Shown here piece after piece: positions 17,521 through 26,251 of a DNA stretch of 64,000 nt (the stretch's first letter is position 1; every line of letters begins with the position of its first letter). A program made the translations under genes and the position numbers. Origin of the DNA: JAAXKN01 sp036261625 (GTDB lineage: Bacteria > Bacteroidota > Ignavibacteria > Ignavibacteriales > SURF-24); contig DATAKL010000009.1 of NCBI GenBank assembly GCA_036261625.1, positions 1 through 64,000 on the forward strand, given 5' to 3'. A model generated the notes under the pieces. The model had not been told where the DNA came from. It saw only the letters and a list, made by a program, of their open reading frames with translations, and did no database searches.

Positions 17521-18123
17521 ATGAGAAATTTTTACAGGTTACTTCCCCTGTTTTTTTTCTTTCTTGCACTCCTCACCTCCGGATGCAAAGATAAACTGCC
17601 CGTAAAGGATGACCTTTCAAATGCGCACTACGTCTTTTTAACACAGGACAGCAGCCGCGTTGTTTTTCCTCAGAACGTGAAAGGCAAAGTCGTAGTGCTG
17701 GGGCTCATATTCACGCACTGCCCCGACATATGTCCTCTTATTACAAACAATATGGAGCGCATACAGAAGGAGGCAAAAAAAGAGGGGATAAATGACATAT
17801 CGTTTGTCTCAATCAGCTTCGATCCTTTAAGAGACAGGCCTTCGGTCCTGAAGGAATATGCCGATGTAAGAGAAATCGACACGTCAAACTGGGTGTTTCT
17901 TACCGGCAGGCAGAGTGAAATCGATTCTCTTAAGAAACAGCTCCATTATGTATCTATTGCAGGAGATACGACTTATTCGGAATCGGGTGAGCCGTCGTAC
18001 TTTTTCGTCCACACCGACCGTATAACCCTGATGGATAAAGAGGGGAGAACAAGGCAGGAATACAAAGGAAGCAGCCTAAACGTTGATGAAGTAATGAAAG
18101 ACATAAAAACTCTTTCCGACTGA
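17521..18123 (+). CDS. SCO1/SenC-type copper protein (lipoprotein)
   Basis: 200 residues. A signal peptide ends in a lipobox (LLTSGC, Cys22), so the protein is probably anchored on the periplasmic side. The thioredoxin fold carries the copper-binding pair Cys67 and Cys71 in THCPDICP, and the third ligand His164 in SYFFVHTD. Sco proteins deliver copper to the CuA site of cytochrome oxidase or keep its cysteines reduced. The next gene is a PCu(A)C chaperone, which works in the same pathway. Confidence 0.92.
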   Translation: MRNFYRLLPLFFFFLALLTSGCKDKLPVKDDLSNAHYVFLTQDSSRVVFPQNVKGKVVVLGLIFTHCPDICPLITNNMERIQKEAKKEGINDISFVSISFDPLRDRPSVLKEYADVREIDTSNWVFLTGRQSEIDSLKKQLHYVSIAGDTTYSESGEPSYFFVHTDRITLMDKEGRTRQEYKGSSLNVDEVMKDIKTLSD

Positions 18124-18153
18124 GAGAGAGAGATCTTAAAAGGAGGTATTGAA

Positions 18154-18561
18154 GTGTTTATCTTAATCGTGCTTATGATGATAATGCCTTTTCAGCAGAA
18201 GGCTCAGATTGAAGTTAAGAACGCCTGGATGAGGCCCGGGGCAAAGGACATGAATTCAGCGCTCTATTTTGAAGTCATAAACCGCTCCAATAAGGCCGAT
18301 ACATTATATGATGTAAAATCGGATCTCGCACAGAAAGTTGAGATGCATGAGACCTACAGGCAGGGCGACATGATGGGCATGCGCCCGGTTAAAATGGTTG
18401 CCGTCGGCGCAAACTCTTCTTTTAAGTTTGAGCCCGGAGGGCATCACATAATGTTCATTAATCTTAAGAAGAATTTAAAGAAAGGATCCCCGGGCGGCGA
18501 AGTGACCCTTTATTTCAGGCATGCGGGACAAATAAAGATCAAACCGGAAGTAAAGAAGTAA
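18154..18561 (+). CDS. PCu(A)C periplasmic copper chaperone
   Basis: 135 residues starting at GTG with a strong AGGAGGT site 7 bases upstream. The N-terminus is a short signal peptide (LIVLMMIMPFQQKAQ). The copper motif H-x10-M-x21-H-x-M is exact: His65, Met76, His98 and Met100. The family passes copper to CuA centres together with Sco. Gene order PPK2-Sco-PCu(A)C suggests one transcript. A cytochrome oxidase locus is not in the window. Confidence 0.92.
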   Translation: MFILIVLMMIMPFQQKAQIEVKNAWMRPGAKDMNSALYFEVINRSNKADTLYDVKSDLAQKVEMHETYRQGDMMGMRPVKMVAVGANSSFKFEPGGHHIMFINLKKNLKKGSPGGEVTLYFRHAGQIKIKPEVKK

Positions 18562-18659
18562 GAAATTTAGTGCCACAAAAGAAAAACCGCTTCAGGCCTT
18601 ATGTGCCAACTCAATTAAAAGGCCGATGAAAGGTAAGCATCTTAAATGGAAGTTATTAA

Positions 18660-18914
18660 GCCCCGATGAGGGGCGATTTGTCTATAGCCCGGAGTGACCA
18701 AACCCGCCTTTGGCGGGTGCGGGAACTCCCGGGTAACGAATTCCCCAAATTCCCCAGAGCCCCGAGAGGGGCGATTTGTTCGGCCCGTATTTATACAAGT
18801 CGCCCCTCTCGGGGCTCTTTTGGGGTGGGGGGATCCGTTTCCCAGGGGTTCAGTCGCCCCCATCCGGGGGCTTCCTCACCCCGGACTATAGACAAATCGC
18901 CCCTCATCGGGGCT
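18660..18914. repeat. Composite palindromic repeat, family A (complete)
   Basis: The best-preserved copy. The outer 15-mer GCCCCGATGAGGGGC (18660-18674) has its exact reverse complement at 18899-18913. The inner 14-mer GCCCCGAGAGGGGC (18759-18772) has its exact complement at 18802-18815. Between outer and inner stems are hairpins ACCCGCCTTTGGCGGGT on the left and GCCCCCATCCGGGGGC on the right, with CCCGGG-type blocks. The whole element is an approximate dyad of 255 bases. Reading frames inside it follow the repeat and are not genes. Confidence 0.85.
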
Positions 18915-19109
18915 TGTTAAATGCGTTAATCTGCATACTCTCCTTTCATTATTATTTTTGAATTAAATTAACGCCTCAGGCCTCATGAGGATTTCTTTCT
19001 TTTGTATTTTACTTATTCCTATAATTATTTAGATTTGCCATATTAGTCTAAAGAACTTTTTTTTTGGCTCCTTTTTTGGGAGTGAACTAAAATATAAAAG
19101 GAAAACATC

Positions 19110-20240
19110 GTGAGCACATTAGAAACTGCCCCGGCAGAAGAAATCCAGGAAAAAAGAATTGAAGTTCCTGTTAAGAAAGCCCGCATAGCTTCAATTGACG
19201 CTTTCCGCGGCTTTACGGTTCTTTCTATGATCTTTGTAATTCAGGTTGCCGGCTATACCAACCTGCCCTTTACACAATCCTGGTTCGGCAGCGCGCCGGT
19301 CTCACAGTTCCATCACGCAGGAGATGCCGTTGGAAGTACTAATGGCGTGGGACTGACATTTACAGATCTGGTTGCTCCTTTCTTTGTTTTTATTGTGGGC
19401 ATGGTTCTTCCTTTAAGCCGGAAAAAACGCGGAGGCGAGTTCTGGAAACACGTGGGAACCAGGACTCTCCTTTTAATTGGCCTGGGCATCTTATACATTT
19501 CCTTAATTCTTAATCTTTCCTATTGGTGGGGTATTCTTCAGGCCATTGGAATTGCCTATTTTATGGGGGCTTCACTGATGCTCGTTAAGCCTTCCTGGCG
19601 CTGGGCAGCGGTTGTTTTAATTGCAGGGTTCCACCAGGTAATGTCTATTGTTTTCCCCTGGTGGCTCAGCCTTGGCGACCCTACAAAACCGTTTCTTACA
19701 ATCACAAACCTTGCAGGCGATCCCCTGCGCCCTCTTACCGTGCACTGCACGCCATGGGCTTCAATCTCCTACGGCGTAATTACTGTAATCGGCACATTCT
19801 TAGGTGAAGCCGTACTGACACGCGATCCGAAAAAAATTATCAGACAGTCGGTTATAATGGGCATTGTTCTCTGCACGGCAGGATACCTTCTGCATCTCTA
19901 TCACTGGCCCTTGTTTGCAATGAACAAGCCAAACGTGTCAGCTTCATATGCAATATTTACTTCCGGCGTTGCATCTCTGACTTTTCTTATTTTCTATCTC
20001 ATAATGGATGTCTGGAAAGTTCAGAAATGGGCTTGGGCCTTTATGGTCTTCGGCTCAAATGCCCTTTTGGGTTACTTCCTGCAGCCGATCGTAAGAATAT
20101 TTCTTTTCGCCTTGGGCTTCAAGCCCTTCTTTTCGGGCCACAGCGGCTGGGATGGAATGCTCTTTGGACTCATATGGACGGCAATTATATGGGTAGTGCT
20201 ACTCTGGTGCAATAAACGGAATATATACTGGAAGATTTAA
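19110..20240 (+). CDS. Multi-pass membrane protein, HGSNAT/YeiB-like acyltransferase family (COG4299)
   Basis: 376 residues from a GTG start, with about ten hydrophobic segments. The N-terminal RIASIDAFRGFTVLSMIFV block is the family mark: members share the fold of heparan-alpha-glucosaminide N-acetyltransferase and are often called DUF5009 proteins. They are thought to acetylate sugars across the membrane, but bacterial substrates are largely unknown. HAGD and GLTFTDLVAPFFVFIVG are also typical. A possible promoter (TAGATTTG at 19030) lies 80 bases upstream. Specific function is not assigned. Confidence 0.8.
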   Translation: MSTLETAPAEEIQEKRIEVPVKKARIASIDAFRGFTVLSMIFVIQVAGYTNLPFTQSWFGSAPVSQFHHAGDAVGSTNGVGLTFTDLVAPFFVFIVGMVLPLSRKKRGGEFWKHVGTRTLLLIGLGILYISLILNLSYWWGILQAIGIAYFMGASLMLVKPSWRWAAVVLIAGFHQVMSIVFPWWLSLGDPTKPFLTITNLAGDPLRPLTVHCTPWASISYGVITVIGTFLGEAVLTRDPKKIIRQSVIMGIVLCTAGYLLHLYHWPLFAMNKPNVSASYAIFTSGVASLTFLIFYLIMDVWKVQKWAWAFMVFGSNALLGYFLQPIVRIFLFALGFKPFFSGHSGWDGMLFGLIWTAIIWVVLLWCNKRNIYWKI

Positions 20241-20273
20241 TAATTATAAAACATACTTTCCAACGGAGAAATA

Positions 20274-20843
20274 GTGCTTAGAGATTTAATACTGAAAAAC
20301 CGCACTTACAGAAGATTTTTTGAGGATGAGCCGGTAAGCCGCCAGACTTTAACTGAACTTGTTGACCTTGCCCGCATGTCGGCTTCATCCAGCAACCTGC
20401 AGCCCTTAAAATATATTCTCTCATGCGACACCCGGAAAAATGCTGAAATATTCCAATGCCTTGCCTGGGCCGGATACCTGAAAGACTGGCCGGGGCCCTC
20501 GGAAGGGGAAAGACCTTCAGCCTACATTGTAATGCTGGGCGACACCTCGATCAGCAGGAATTTCGGAAGCGATCAGGGCATTTCGGCCCAAAGCATACTC
20601 CTCGGGGCCACCGAAAGAGGCCTTGGCGGATGCATTATAGCTTCAGTCCAGAAGCAGAAACTGCGCGAGATACTGAACCTGTCCGAAGGCCTGGAAATCC
20701 TGCTCGTAATTGCCCTCGGCAAACCAAAGGAAAATGTTGTCCTGGAAGATCTGCCTCCTTCGGGCGACGTGCGTTACTGGAGAAGTGAAGACGGCACGCA
20801 TCACGTTCCCAAACGGTCTCTCGGCGAGATCATAATCGGATAA
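20274..20843 (+). CDS. Nitroreductase family protein
   Basis: 189 residues from a GTG start with a GGAG site upstream. NRTYRRFFEDEPVSRQTL at the start and ARMSASSSNLQPLKYIL are the FMN-binding blocks of the nitroreductase fold. GATERGLGGCIIAS and the VVLEDLPP-type end are also typical. The family uses NAD(P)H and FMN to reduce nitro groups, quinones or related substrates, usually as a dimer. It lies 33 bases after the acyltransferase-like gene, so co-transcription is plausible. Confidence 0.88.
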   Translation: MLRDLILKNRTYRRFFEDEPVSRQTLTELVDLARMSASSSNLQPLKYILSCDTRKNAEIFQCLAWAGYLKDWPGPSEGERPSAYIVMLGDTSISRNFGSDQGISAQSILLGATERGLGGCIIASVQKQKLREILNLSEGLEILLVIALGKPKENVVLEDLPPSGDVRYWRSEDGTHHVPKRSLGEIIIG

Positions 20844-20905
20844 AACTTGGTTCACTTATAATTCATTTAACAACCAATTTCTTTTTTAAGAAAGTAAGCA
20901 CTTTT

Positions 20906-22702
20906 ATGAAAAAATATATTCTGAAGTCAGAGCTCCTTTATGTTCTGATCTTATTAAACTTCCTTTTCTCAGGCATTTCCCAGGCACAGAGCCTGAAACT
21001 AAAACTGATTGAGACAAGCGACGTCCATGGAGCGGTTTTTCCCTATGACTTCCGCGATAACCGCGGCGCCCGCACATCTTTATCCCAGGTATACACCTAT
21101 GTAAAAGAGGAAAGAAATAATAAGGATCAGGAAGTTGTCCTCCTTGATAACGGCGACATACTGCAGGGACAGCCTGTAGTCTATTACTATAATTTTGAAA
21201 AGACCGGTGTGCCTCATATCTTATCTGAAGTTATGAACTTCATGCAGTACGACGCTGCCTCAGTCGGCAATCATGATATTGAAACCGGCCACCCGGTCTA
21301 TGACCGTATAAATAAAGAGTTCAAGTTTCCCTGGATGGCTGCCAACGCTGTGGTAAAAAAAACAGGCAAACCCTACTTCAAACCCTACACTATCATTAAC
21401 AGAAAAGGCGTGAAGATTGCCGTTCTGGGCATGATTACTCCTGCTATACCGAACTGGCTGCCTGAGAAGATATGGGCCGGGATGGAATTTCTGGATATGA
21501 TTGAAACCGCCAAAAAATGGGTTAAGATAATTAAAGAAAAGGAAAAGCCGGACGTTCTAATCGGACTCTTCCATGCAGGCGTGGAATGGAATTACAACGG
21601 CCAGACAGCCGATATGCCTAAAAATGAAAACGCCTCGGAGCTCGTTGCTGAAAAGGTTCCGGGTTTTGACGTCGTCTTTACGGGCCACGACCATAAAATC
21701 TGGAATAAGAACGTTAAAAATCCCGATGGCGCTGATGTATTACTTCTGGGCCCCAATAACGACGCCCGTACCGCTGCCGAGGCAAGCCTTACTCTTAACT
21801 ACGACAAGACTTCCAAGAGCTGGAAAAAAGAGACTGCCAAAGGGAACATCATTGAAATTAAGAACTATCAGCCCGATGAAGAGTTCATGAAGAAGTTCAC
21901 CCCTGCAATGGAAGAGGTTAAGACATACGTTGCAAAACCGATCGGGAATTTTACCGAGACAATTTCAACACGGGAATCGATGTTCGGCGACTCCAAGTTT
22001 ATGGATCTTATTCATGCCATTCAGCTCGATTTGACAAAAGCCGACGTTTCCTTTGCCGCACCCCTTTCCTTCGATACAAAAATTGATAAAGGGGAAATTT
22101 ACGTGCGCGACATGTTTAAGCTCTATAAGTATGAAAACCTGCTTTATACGATGAAATTAAAAGGAAGTGAAATCAAGGGTTTCCTTGAGCATTCATACGC
22201 CCTGTGGTTTAACCGGATGACCGACAGCTCCAGCCATCTTATTAACTTTAAGACGGATAAAAACGGAAATCCCGTTAAGAACGCCAGGAACAACATTTAT
22301 GAACTGAAGGCCCCGTACTACAATTTCGACTGTGCCGCGGGGATTAAGTATACCGTGGACGTCTCGAAGCCTGAAGGTGAGAGGGTGAATATTATTTCCA
22401 TGGCTGACGGAAGCCCGTTCGACATGAATAAGACCTACAAAGCGGCTGTCAATTCCTACAGGGGCAACGGCGGCGGCGGCCACTTAGTAGAAGGAGCTAA
22501 GATCCCGAAGGATGAGCTTCCCAATAGGATCATCAACTCAACGGAGAAAGATCTCAGGTATTATCTCATGAAATGGATTGAAAAGGAGAAGACCGTAACC
22601 CCCAAAGCTTTCGGCAACTGGAAAGTAATTCCTGAGGATTGGTATCTGAAAGGAAAGGAAAAAGATTACCCTCTGCTTTACAGCAGCCGTCATTCAGATT
22701 AA
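20906..22702 (+). CDS. Periplasmic 5'-nucleotidase / cyclic phosphodiesterase
   Basis: 598 residues with a signal peptide (hydrophobic VLILLNFLFSGISQAQS). The metallophosphoesterase domain shows LIETSDVHGAVFP, NGDILQG, VGNHDIETG, LFHAGVEW and FTGHDHKI, supplying the two-metal site. The C-terminal 5'-nucleotidase domain starts near residue 345 and contains YKYENLLYTMKLKGSEIKGFLE and the substrate loop NSYRGNGGGGHL. Enzymes like UshA and CpdB release nucleosides from extracellular nucleotides. A good terminator follows. Confidence 0.92.
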   Translation: MKKYILKSELLYVLILLNFLFSGISQAQSLKLKLIETSDVHGAVFPYDFRDNRGARTSLSQVYTYVKEERNNKDQEVVLLDNGDILQGQPVVYYYNFEKTGVPHILSEVMNFMQYDAASVGNHDIETGHPVYDRINKEFKFPWMAANAVVKKTGKPYFKPYTIINRKGVKIAVLGMITPAIPNWLPEKIWAGMEFLDMIETAKKWVKIIKEKEKPDVLIGLFHAGVEWNYNGQTADMPKNENASELVAEKVPGFDVVFTGHDHKIWNKNVKNPDGADVLLLGPNNDARTAAEASLTLNYDKTSKSWKKETAKGNIIEIKNYQPDEEFMKKFTPAMEEVKTYVAKPIGNFTETISTRESMFGDSKFMDLIHAIQLDLTKADVSFAAPLSFDTKIDKGEIYVRDMFKLYKYENLLYTMKLKGSEIKGFLEHSYALWFNRMTDSSSHLINFKTDKNGNPVKNARNNIYELKAPYYNFDCAAGIKYTVDVSKPEGERVNIISMADGSPFDMNKTYKAAVNSYRGNGGGGHLVEGAKIPKDELPNRIINSTEKDLRYYLMKWIEKEKTVTPKAFGNWKVIPEDWYLKGKEKDYPLLYSSRHSD

Positions 22703-22723
22703 ATAGCCCGGGTAAAATTTTAT

Positions 22724-22760
22724 AAAAGGCAGTCTGCTAATATTGCAGACTGCCTTTTTT
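22724..22760 (+). terminator. Rho-independent terminator after the nucleotidase
   Basis: A stem of about 14 bases (AAAAGGCAGTCTGC with its complement), a 7-base loop and a run of six T at the end. Confidence 0.9.
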
Positions 22761-22768
22761 GTTTAGTT

Positions 22769-22911
22769 GAATAGCCACGGCCTTTTAGGCCGTGGTTTAA
22801 TGATTCCAAAAATATTTGGGCTTTAGCCCCCGATCCTATATCCGAAATCTGGGACTAAAGTCCCAGGTCTGTTTTGGGCATTTTTCCACGACCTGAAGGT
22901 CGTGGCTATTC
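22769..22911. repeat. Family D inverted-repeat element
   Basis: Ends GAATAGCCACG and its complement CGTGGCTATTC. Inside each end is a hairpin with a different stem (CCACGGCCTTTTAGGCCGTGG left, CCACGACCTGAAGGTCGTGG right), and the middle has GGGCTTTAGCCC and GGGACTAAAGTCCC palindromes. The plan resembles families A and B, with unrelated sequence. Confidence 0.8.
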
Positions 22912-23041
22912 ATGGAAATTTCGCTGCATTTTAACCCAATGCACCCTCTTTAGGGACTCATTTTTCCCGTTTTGTTTACCCCTTAAATCAGTACATTTTA
23001 AAGAAGACACGTTGTATATAAAACAAAGAAGGATAAAAAAT

Positions 23042-23752
23042 ATGCGTATAATTGGCAGATTATTATTTGCTATTTTTGTTTCATTCTCTGTTGTATCTTT
23101 TGTAAATGCACAGACGACTGACACAACCAGGAATAACGGCAGTATAAATAGCGGAACAAATAATAACCCGGACGCAACTGGCGGCGCCGTGCACACCCCT
23201 AACCAGAATCCGCCGGCTTCCGGCAGCTCTACTACACCCGGGACAAATAATCCAGGCACAACTGCTCCGGGTGCACCTGGCACTACTGCTCCGGGTTCTA
23301 CAATACCTGCACCGGGATCAGTTCCTGCACCGGGATCAGTTCCTGCACCCGGATCCATTACAGCCGCTTCCGGCTCGGCTGCAGCTGAAGTTGAACAGGC
23401 AAGCAATGATTTCATGCAGGCTATTAACCGCGGCGATGCCGCTGCAGCAGCAGGATTCTATGCTGACGATGCTTTTCTTATGCCACCAGATATAGATATG
23501 ATTCAGGGTGCTAACGGTATTAAGAACTTCTGGGCTAAAGTTATATCCGTAGGAGGCAAGTTCGATACACTGACAACTTCCAAAGTTAATGTAAACAATA
23601 CAACAGTTGATGAAATAGGGCGTTATTTCCTCACCATCAACAGACCGGGGCTGGCTCCGGCGCAGGAAACGGGTAAATTTGTTTTCGTCTGGAAACGTCA
23701 GCCCGACGATACATGGAAGATCGTCACACACATGTGGAACAGAAACAAGTAG
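23042..23752 (+). CDS. Secreted SnoaL/DUF4440-like protein with PG-rich linker
   Basis: 236 residues from the ATG at 23042, which begins a signal peptide (MRIIGRLLFAIFVSFSVVSFVNA). The open frame runs 56 codons further up but crosses repeat D. Residues 25-110 are low-complexity, rich in Asn, Thr, Pro, Gly and Ser, with repeated APGS units. The C-terminal 120 residues form a cone-shaped NTF2-like domain (MQAINRGDAAAAAGFYADDAFLMPPD, then FVWKRQPDDTWKIVTHMWN). Such domains bind small ligands or act as isomerase-like enzymes; here no function is evident. The linker suggests a tethered or surface position. Confidence 0.8.
   Translation: MRIIGRLLFAIFVSFSVVSFVNAQTTDTTRNNGSINSGTNNNPDATGGAVHTPNQNPPASGSSTTPGTNNPGTTAPGAPGTTAPGSTIPAPGSVPAPGSVPAPGSITAASGSAAAEVEQASNDFMQAINRGDAAAAAGFYADDAFLMPPDIDMIQGANGIKNFWAKVISVGGKFDTLTTSKVNVNNTTVDEIGRYFLTINRPGLAPAQETGKFVFVWKRQPDDTWKIVTHMWNRNK
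23306..23359 (+). repeat. 18-base tandem repeat, three units, inside a coding region
   Basis: Three head-to-tail units of CCTGCACCGGGATCAGTT; the first two are identical and the third has a few changes. They encode the PAPGSV-type units of the linker. Such repeats can gain or lose units by slippage without breaking the frame. Confidence 0.9.
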
Positions 23753-23771
23753 TAAAACAGATCTCTTTTAT

Positions 23772-23805
23772 TTAAGGGGATGAAGCACTTGCATCATCCC
23801 CTTAA
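23772..23805. terminator. Bidirectional hairpin between convergent genes
   Basis: A 12-base stem (TTAAGGGGATGA and its complement) with a 10-base loop, placed between the plus-strand secreted protein and the minus-strand GME-fold gene. Confidence 0.75.
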
Positions 23806-23814
23806 CTTTACCTG

Positions 23815-24507
23815 TCATTCTTCTGTGAATAAAATGCTTCCCCCGTCTAAAAGAGGTCCATCGTAAAGCTCAAGAGTCTCATAGCCGTTTTTATTCAGGA
23901 ACGATCTTATTTCATCCCCCTGGGGATGATATTTCAGGCTCCCGCAGAGAAAAACCGTATTATCCATTACTCCGCAGGCGCCGCCGAAAAAACCGTGCCT
24001 GAAGCCCGGAAGCACAACGCTTTCAGAGGAAACATAAAGAACTTCCAGTCCCGTTTCTTTTAACTTCTTATAAATCCCTTCGTCAGAAGTAATAAAACTG
24101 TCTGTCTTCAAAGGCAGCAGGCTGCAGCGGCAGTAGCCCTGACCGACATGAATTGTCTGTTTTTCTTTGGAATACTCCAGAATCTTTCTTTCCGTAATAT
24201 CCAGTCGGTGAATAAGGAAATTCCGGCTCACTGAGGCGTTGTAGCGTGCCGAATCCGGATACTTCATTCCTACGGGAGACGTTCCTTTAATATAGCTTAT
24301 CTTTTTTTCATCCAGCACTCTGAAGTATTCAGCCGGGATGTTGGGTGAAGCAATAAGATGAGATGAACTCAGGAAGAAAAATATGTCGGGATGGCCTGAA
24401 ATTGCCTCATATGTTATTCCTGAAGTTGCAAATTCAAGCACTTCACCGTAGTATGCAAGAGTCTCCTTAGCCTTTTCGGGCATTTTCCTGTCAATTATAA
24501 TCTGCAC
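23815..24507 (-). CDS. GME-fold protein of the DUF6873 type
   Basis: 230 residues. Motifs GYCRCSLLPL, HGFFGGACGVMDN and LYDGPLLDGGSILF resemble the guanidino-modifying-enzyme-like proteins called DUF6873, as far as I can recall. GME enzymes (arginine deiminase, DDAH) use a catalytic Cys and a His. Candidate residues here are Cys in GACG and His in RHGFFGG. The start overlaps the end of the radical SAM gene by 17 bases, so translation is probably coupled. The reaction and substrate are unknown. Confidence 0.65.
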   Translation of the reverse strand: MQIIIDRKMPEKAKETLAYYGEVLEFATSGITYEAISGHPDIFFFLSSSHLIASPNIPAEYFRVLDEKKISYIKGTSPVGMKYPDSARYNASVSRNFLIHRLDITERKILEYSKEKQTIHVGQGYCRCSLLPLKTDSFITSDEGIYKKLKETGLEVLYVSSESVVLPGFRHGFFGGACGVMDNTVFLCGSLKYHPQGDEIRSFLNKNGYETLELYDGPLLDGGSILFTEE

Positions 24508-25507
24508 GGAACTGCCTTTCCTCCAGCGAGGGATCGCTAATAAACCTGACTTTATGGAAATTCACCAAAAGCTCTTTTTTGTTGCGCCCGTTATAGCCCA
24601 CTGCATAATTAAATTCCGAAGGGGGGACTGAAATGGTAAGGACTTTTCCTTTTTTAGTGCTTAAGGGCTTCAGTATCTCATTCCAGATTTCAGTTGCGAC
24701 CAGCTCCCGGAAGGATACGTGATAAGGTCCTGCCGCAAGATCCTCACCCGAAAGAAGCCCTTCGGAAGGGTGGAGCCCCATGCGTATTATACTGACACGG
24801 GCCTCTTCAAAAATTTTCGTGACCTCTTTTGCCTGACTGACGGCTTCACCGAGTTCGAGAGGCCTGTATTTGCCCGATAAGTACAAACTGTGAAGTTTTG
24901 TTCCTTTTATTACAAGCGTGGGATAGACTCTTGTATTACCGGCTCCCAGTTCCACAATCCGCCTTGCCGTAAAGACCGATTTTTCAGGCGTGTCGCCCGG
25001 AAGCCCCAGCATCATCTGCAGCCCCAGTGAAAAACCGTCCTGAATGATAAGGCGCGAGGCTTCTTCAATATCTTCCGTCTTGTGGCCGCGCCCCGAGAGC
25101 CTTAAGACATCCGGGTCCAGCGACTGTGCCCCAAGTTCTATGGAGCTTACGCCGTAATGTTTCAGCATATGGAGCTTTTCAGGTGAAATGTAATCCGGAC
25201 GCGTGGAAAGCCTGATGCCGTGGATCCTTCCTGCGGAAAGATAATCCGCTGCAGCACCCAGATACATCTCCTGAATGAGGGGATCTATTCCCGTAAAGTT
25301 TCCCCCGAAGAAACCTATTTCAATATGGCTCCCAGCCTTAGGAATTGTATTAAGATGCTCCTCTATGGTTATCCTTACTTCCTTTAGATCGGGGCTTTCC
25401 TCATGCCCCGAGATTTTCCTCTGATCGCAGAAGACACACTGGAAAGGGCAGGCAAGCTCCGGAACAAATACCGGTATGGTGTAATGTTTTATTTTATCTG
25501 AACTCAT
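24491..25507 (-). CDS. Radical SAM protein, Elp3-like
   Basis: 338 residues. The 4Fe-4S cysteines are 20, 24 and 27 in LACPFQCVFCDQ, and the following GGNFTGID, STRPDYI, SIELGAQSLD and LMLGLPGDT blocks are those of the Elp3/HemN-like radical SAM branch. The C-terminal acetyltransferase domain of true Elp3 is missing, replaced by a short domain with PSEFNYAVGYNGRNKKEL. It lies upstream of and overlaps the GME-fold gene, so both proteins probably belong to one pathway, perhaps modification of a small molecule or RNA. Confidence 0.82.
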   Translation of the reverse strand: MSSDKIKHYTIPVFVPELACPFQCVFCDQRKISGHEESPDLKEVRITIEEHLNTIPKAGSHIEIGFFGGNFTGIDPLIQEMYLGAAADYLSAGRIHGIRLSTRPDYISPEKLHMLKHYGVSSIELGAQSLDPDVLRLSGRGHKTEDIEEASRLIIQDGFSLGLQMMLGLPGDTPEKSVFTARRIVELGAGNTRVYPTLVIKGTKLHSLYLSGKYRPLELGEAVSQAKEVTKIFEEARVSIIRMGLHPSEGLLSGEDLAAGPYHVSFRELVATEIWNEILKPLSTKKGKVLTISVPPSEFNYAVGYNGRNKKELLVNFHKVRFISDPSLEERQFRADYN

Positions 25508-25783
25508 CGTTGAATGCCGGCTTACTTACCGGATTATTCCTTTACTTAAATGATTATACTTTGTAATTTCCGGCTGAAACATACAAAGTTTGCATAAATA
25601 ATTCACCACAGGCTTCCGCCCCTTTTTAAGGGCGCACGACAGACAGTAAAGAGCTTTTTTTATCGGCTAAAAATGGATTTACTCTTATCCTGAATTTTCT
25701 TAGTATAAATGAAGATACATTATGTTTGAAGAGGGTGTCAAATATTCCAGCACAATATTTATTAACTCTTTTTAGAAGGCAAA

Positions 25784-26218
25784 ATGTTTAAGAAGCTTTT
25801 ATTTCCCGTTTTTTTTATTTCAATAATTCTGCTTTCCGGCTGCCGCGAAAAACTCAACCTTACCGACCCCGGGCCGGCGGAAAATCTTCTGATTTCAAGC
25901 ACTGATGCGCCGAATGTCCTCTATATGAAAACACCTGCAGGAGGAGAAGTAATGCAAAAAGGGTCCCGGTTCAGCATCAGCTGGTTTGTATCGCCTGCAG
26001 TAAAAACCGTTTCGCTGACACTCTTCAGAAAGACTGAAGAGATTACAGGAATCTCCGGGGCCACGGAAAATGACGGGACATTCAACTGGAAGATCCCGAC
26101 CAATATTCCCGCCTCAGTGCATTACAGGATAAGACTGAGCAACACGATGAGTCCCGACGAGTACATTTTCAGTGAATACTTTACGATAGCTTCCTCTGAT
26201 ACGATGCAGGCTTTTTAA
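25784..26218 (+). CDS. Lipoprotein with Kre9/KNH-like Ig domain
   Basis: 144 residues. The N-terminus is a lipoprotein signal (IILLSGC, Cys20), and the mature part holds one Ig-like beta-sandwich. MKTPAGGEVMQKGSRFSISW and DGTFNWKIPTNIPASVHYRIRL match the Kre9/KNH N-terminal domain found in many secreted bacterial proteins. It is probably a periplasmic or surface binding protein. The gene stands alone between divergent and convergent neighbours. Confidence 0.75.
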   Translation: MFKKLLFPVFFISIILLSGCREKLNLTDPGPAENLLISSTDAPNVLYMKTPAGGEVMQKGSRFSISWFVSPAVKTVSLTLFRKTEEITGISGATENDGTFNWKIPTNIPASVHYRIRLSNTMSPDEYIFSEYFTIASSDTMQAF

Positions 26219-26251
26219 GACTCCCGGAAATTTCCAGCGCTGAAAAACCTG

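Noticed and set aside
18642..18961. Several frames inside the family A repeat
   Set aside because: They overlap in all directions and are rich in Pro, Gly and Arg because of the GC-rich stems. No gene is supported.
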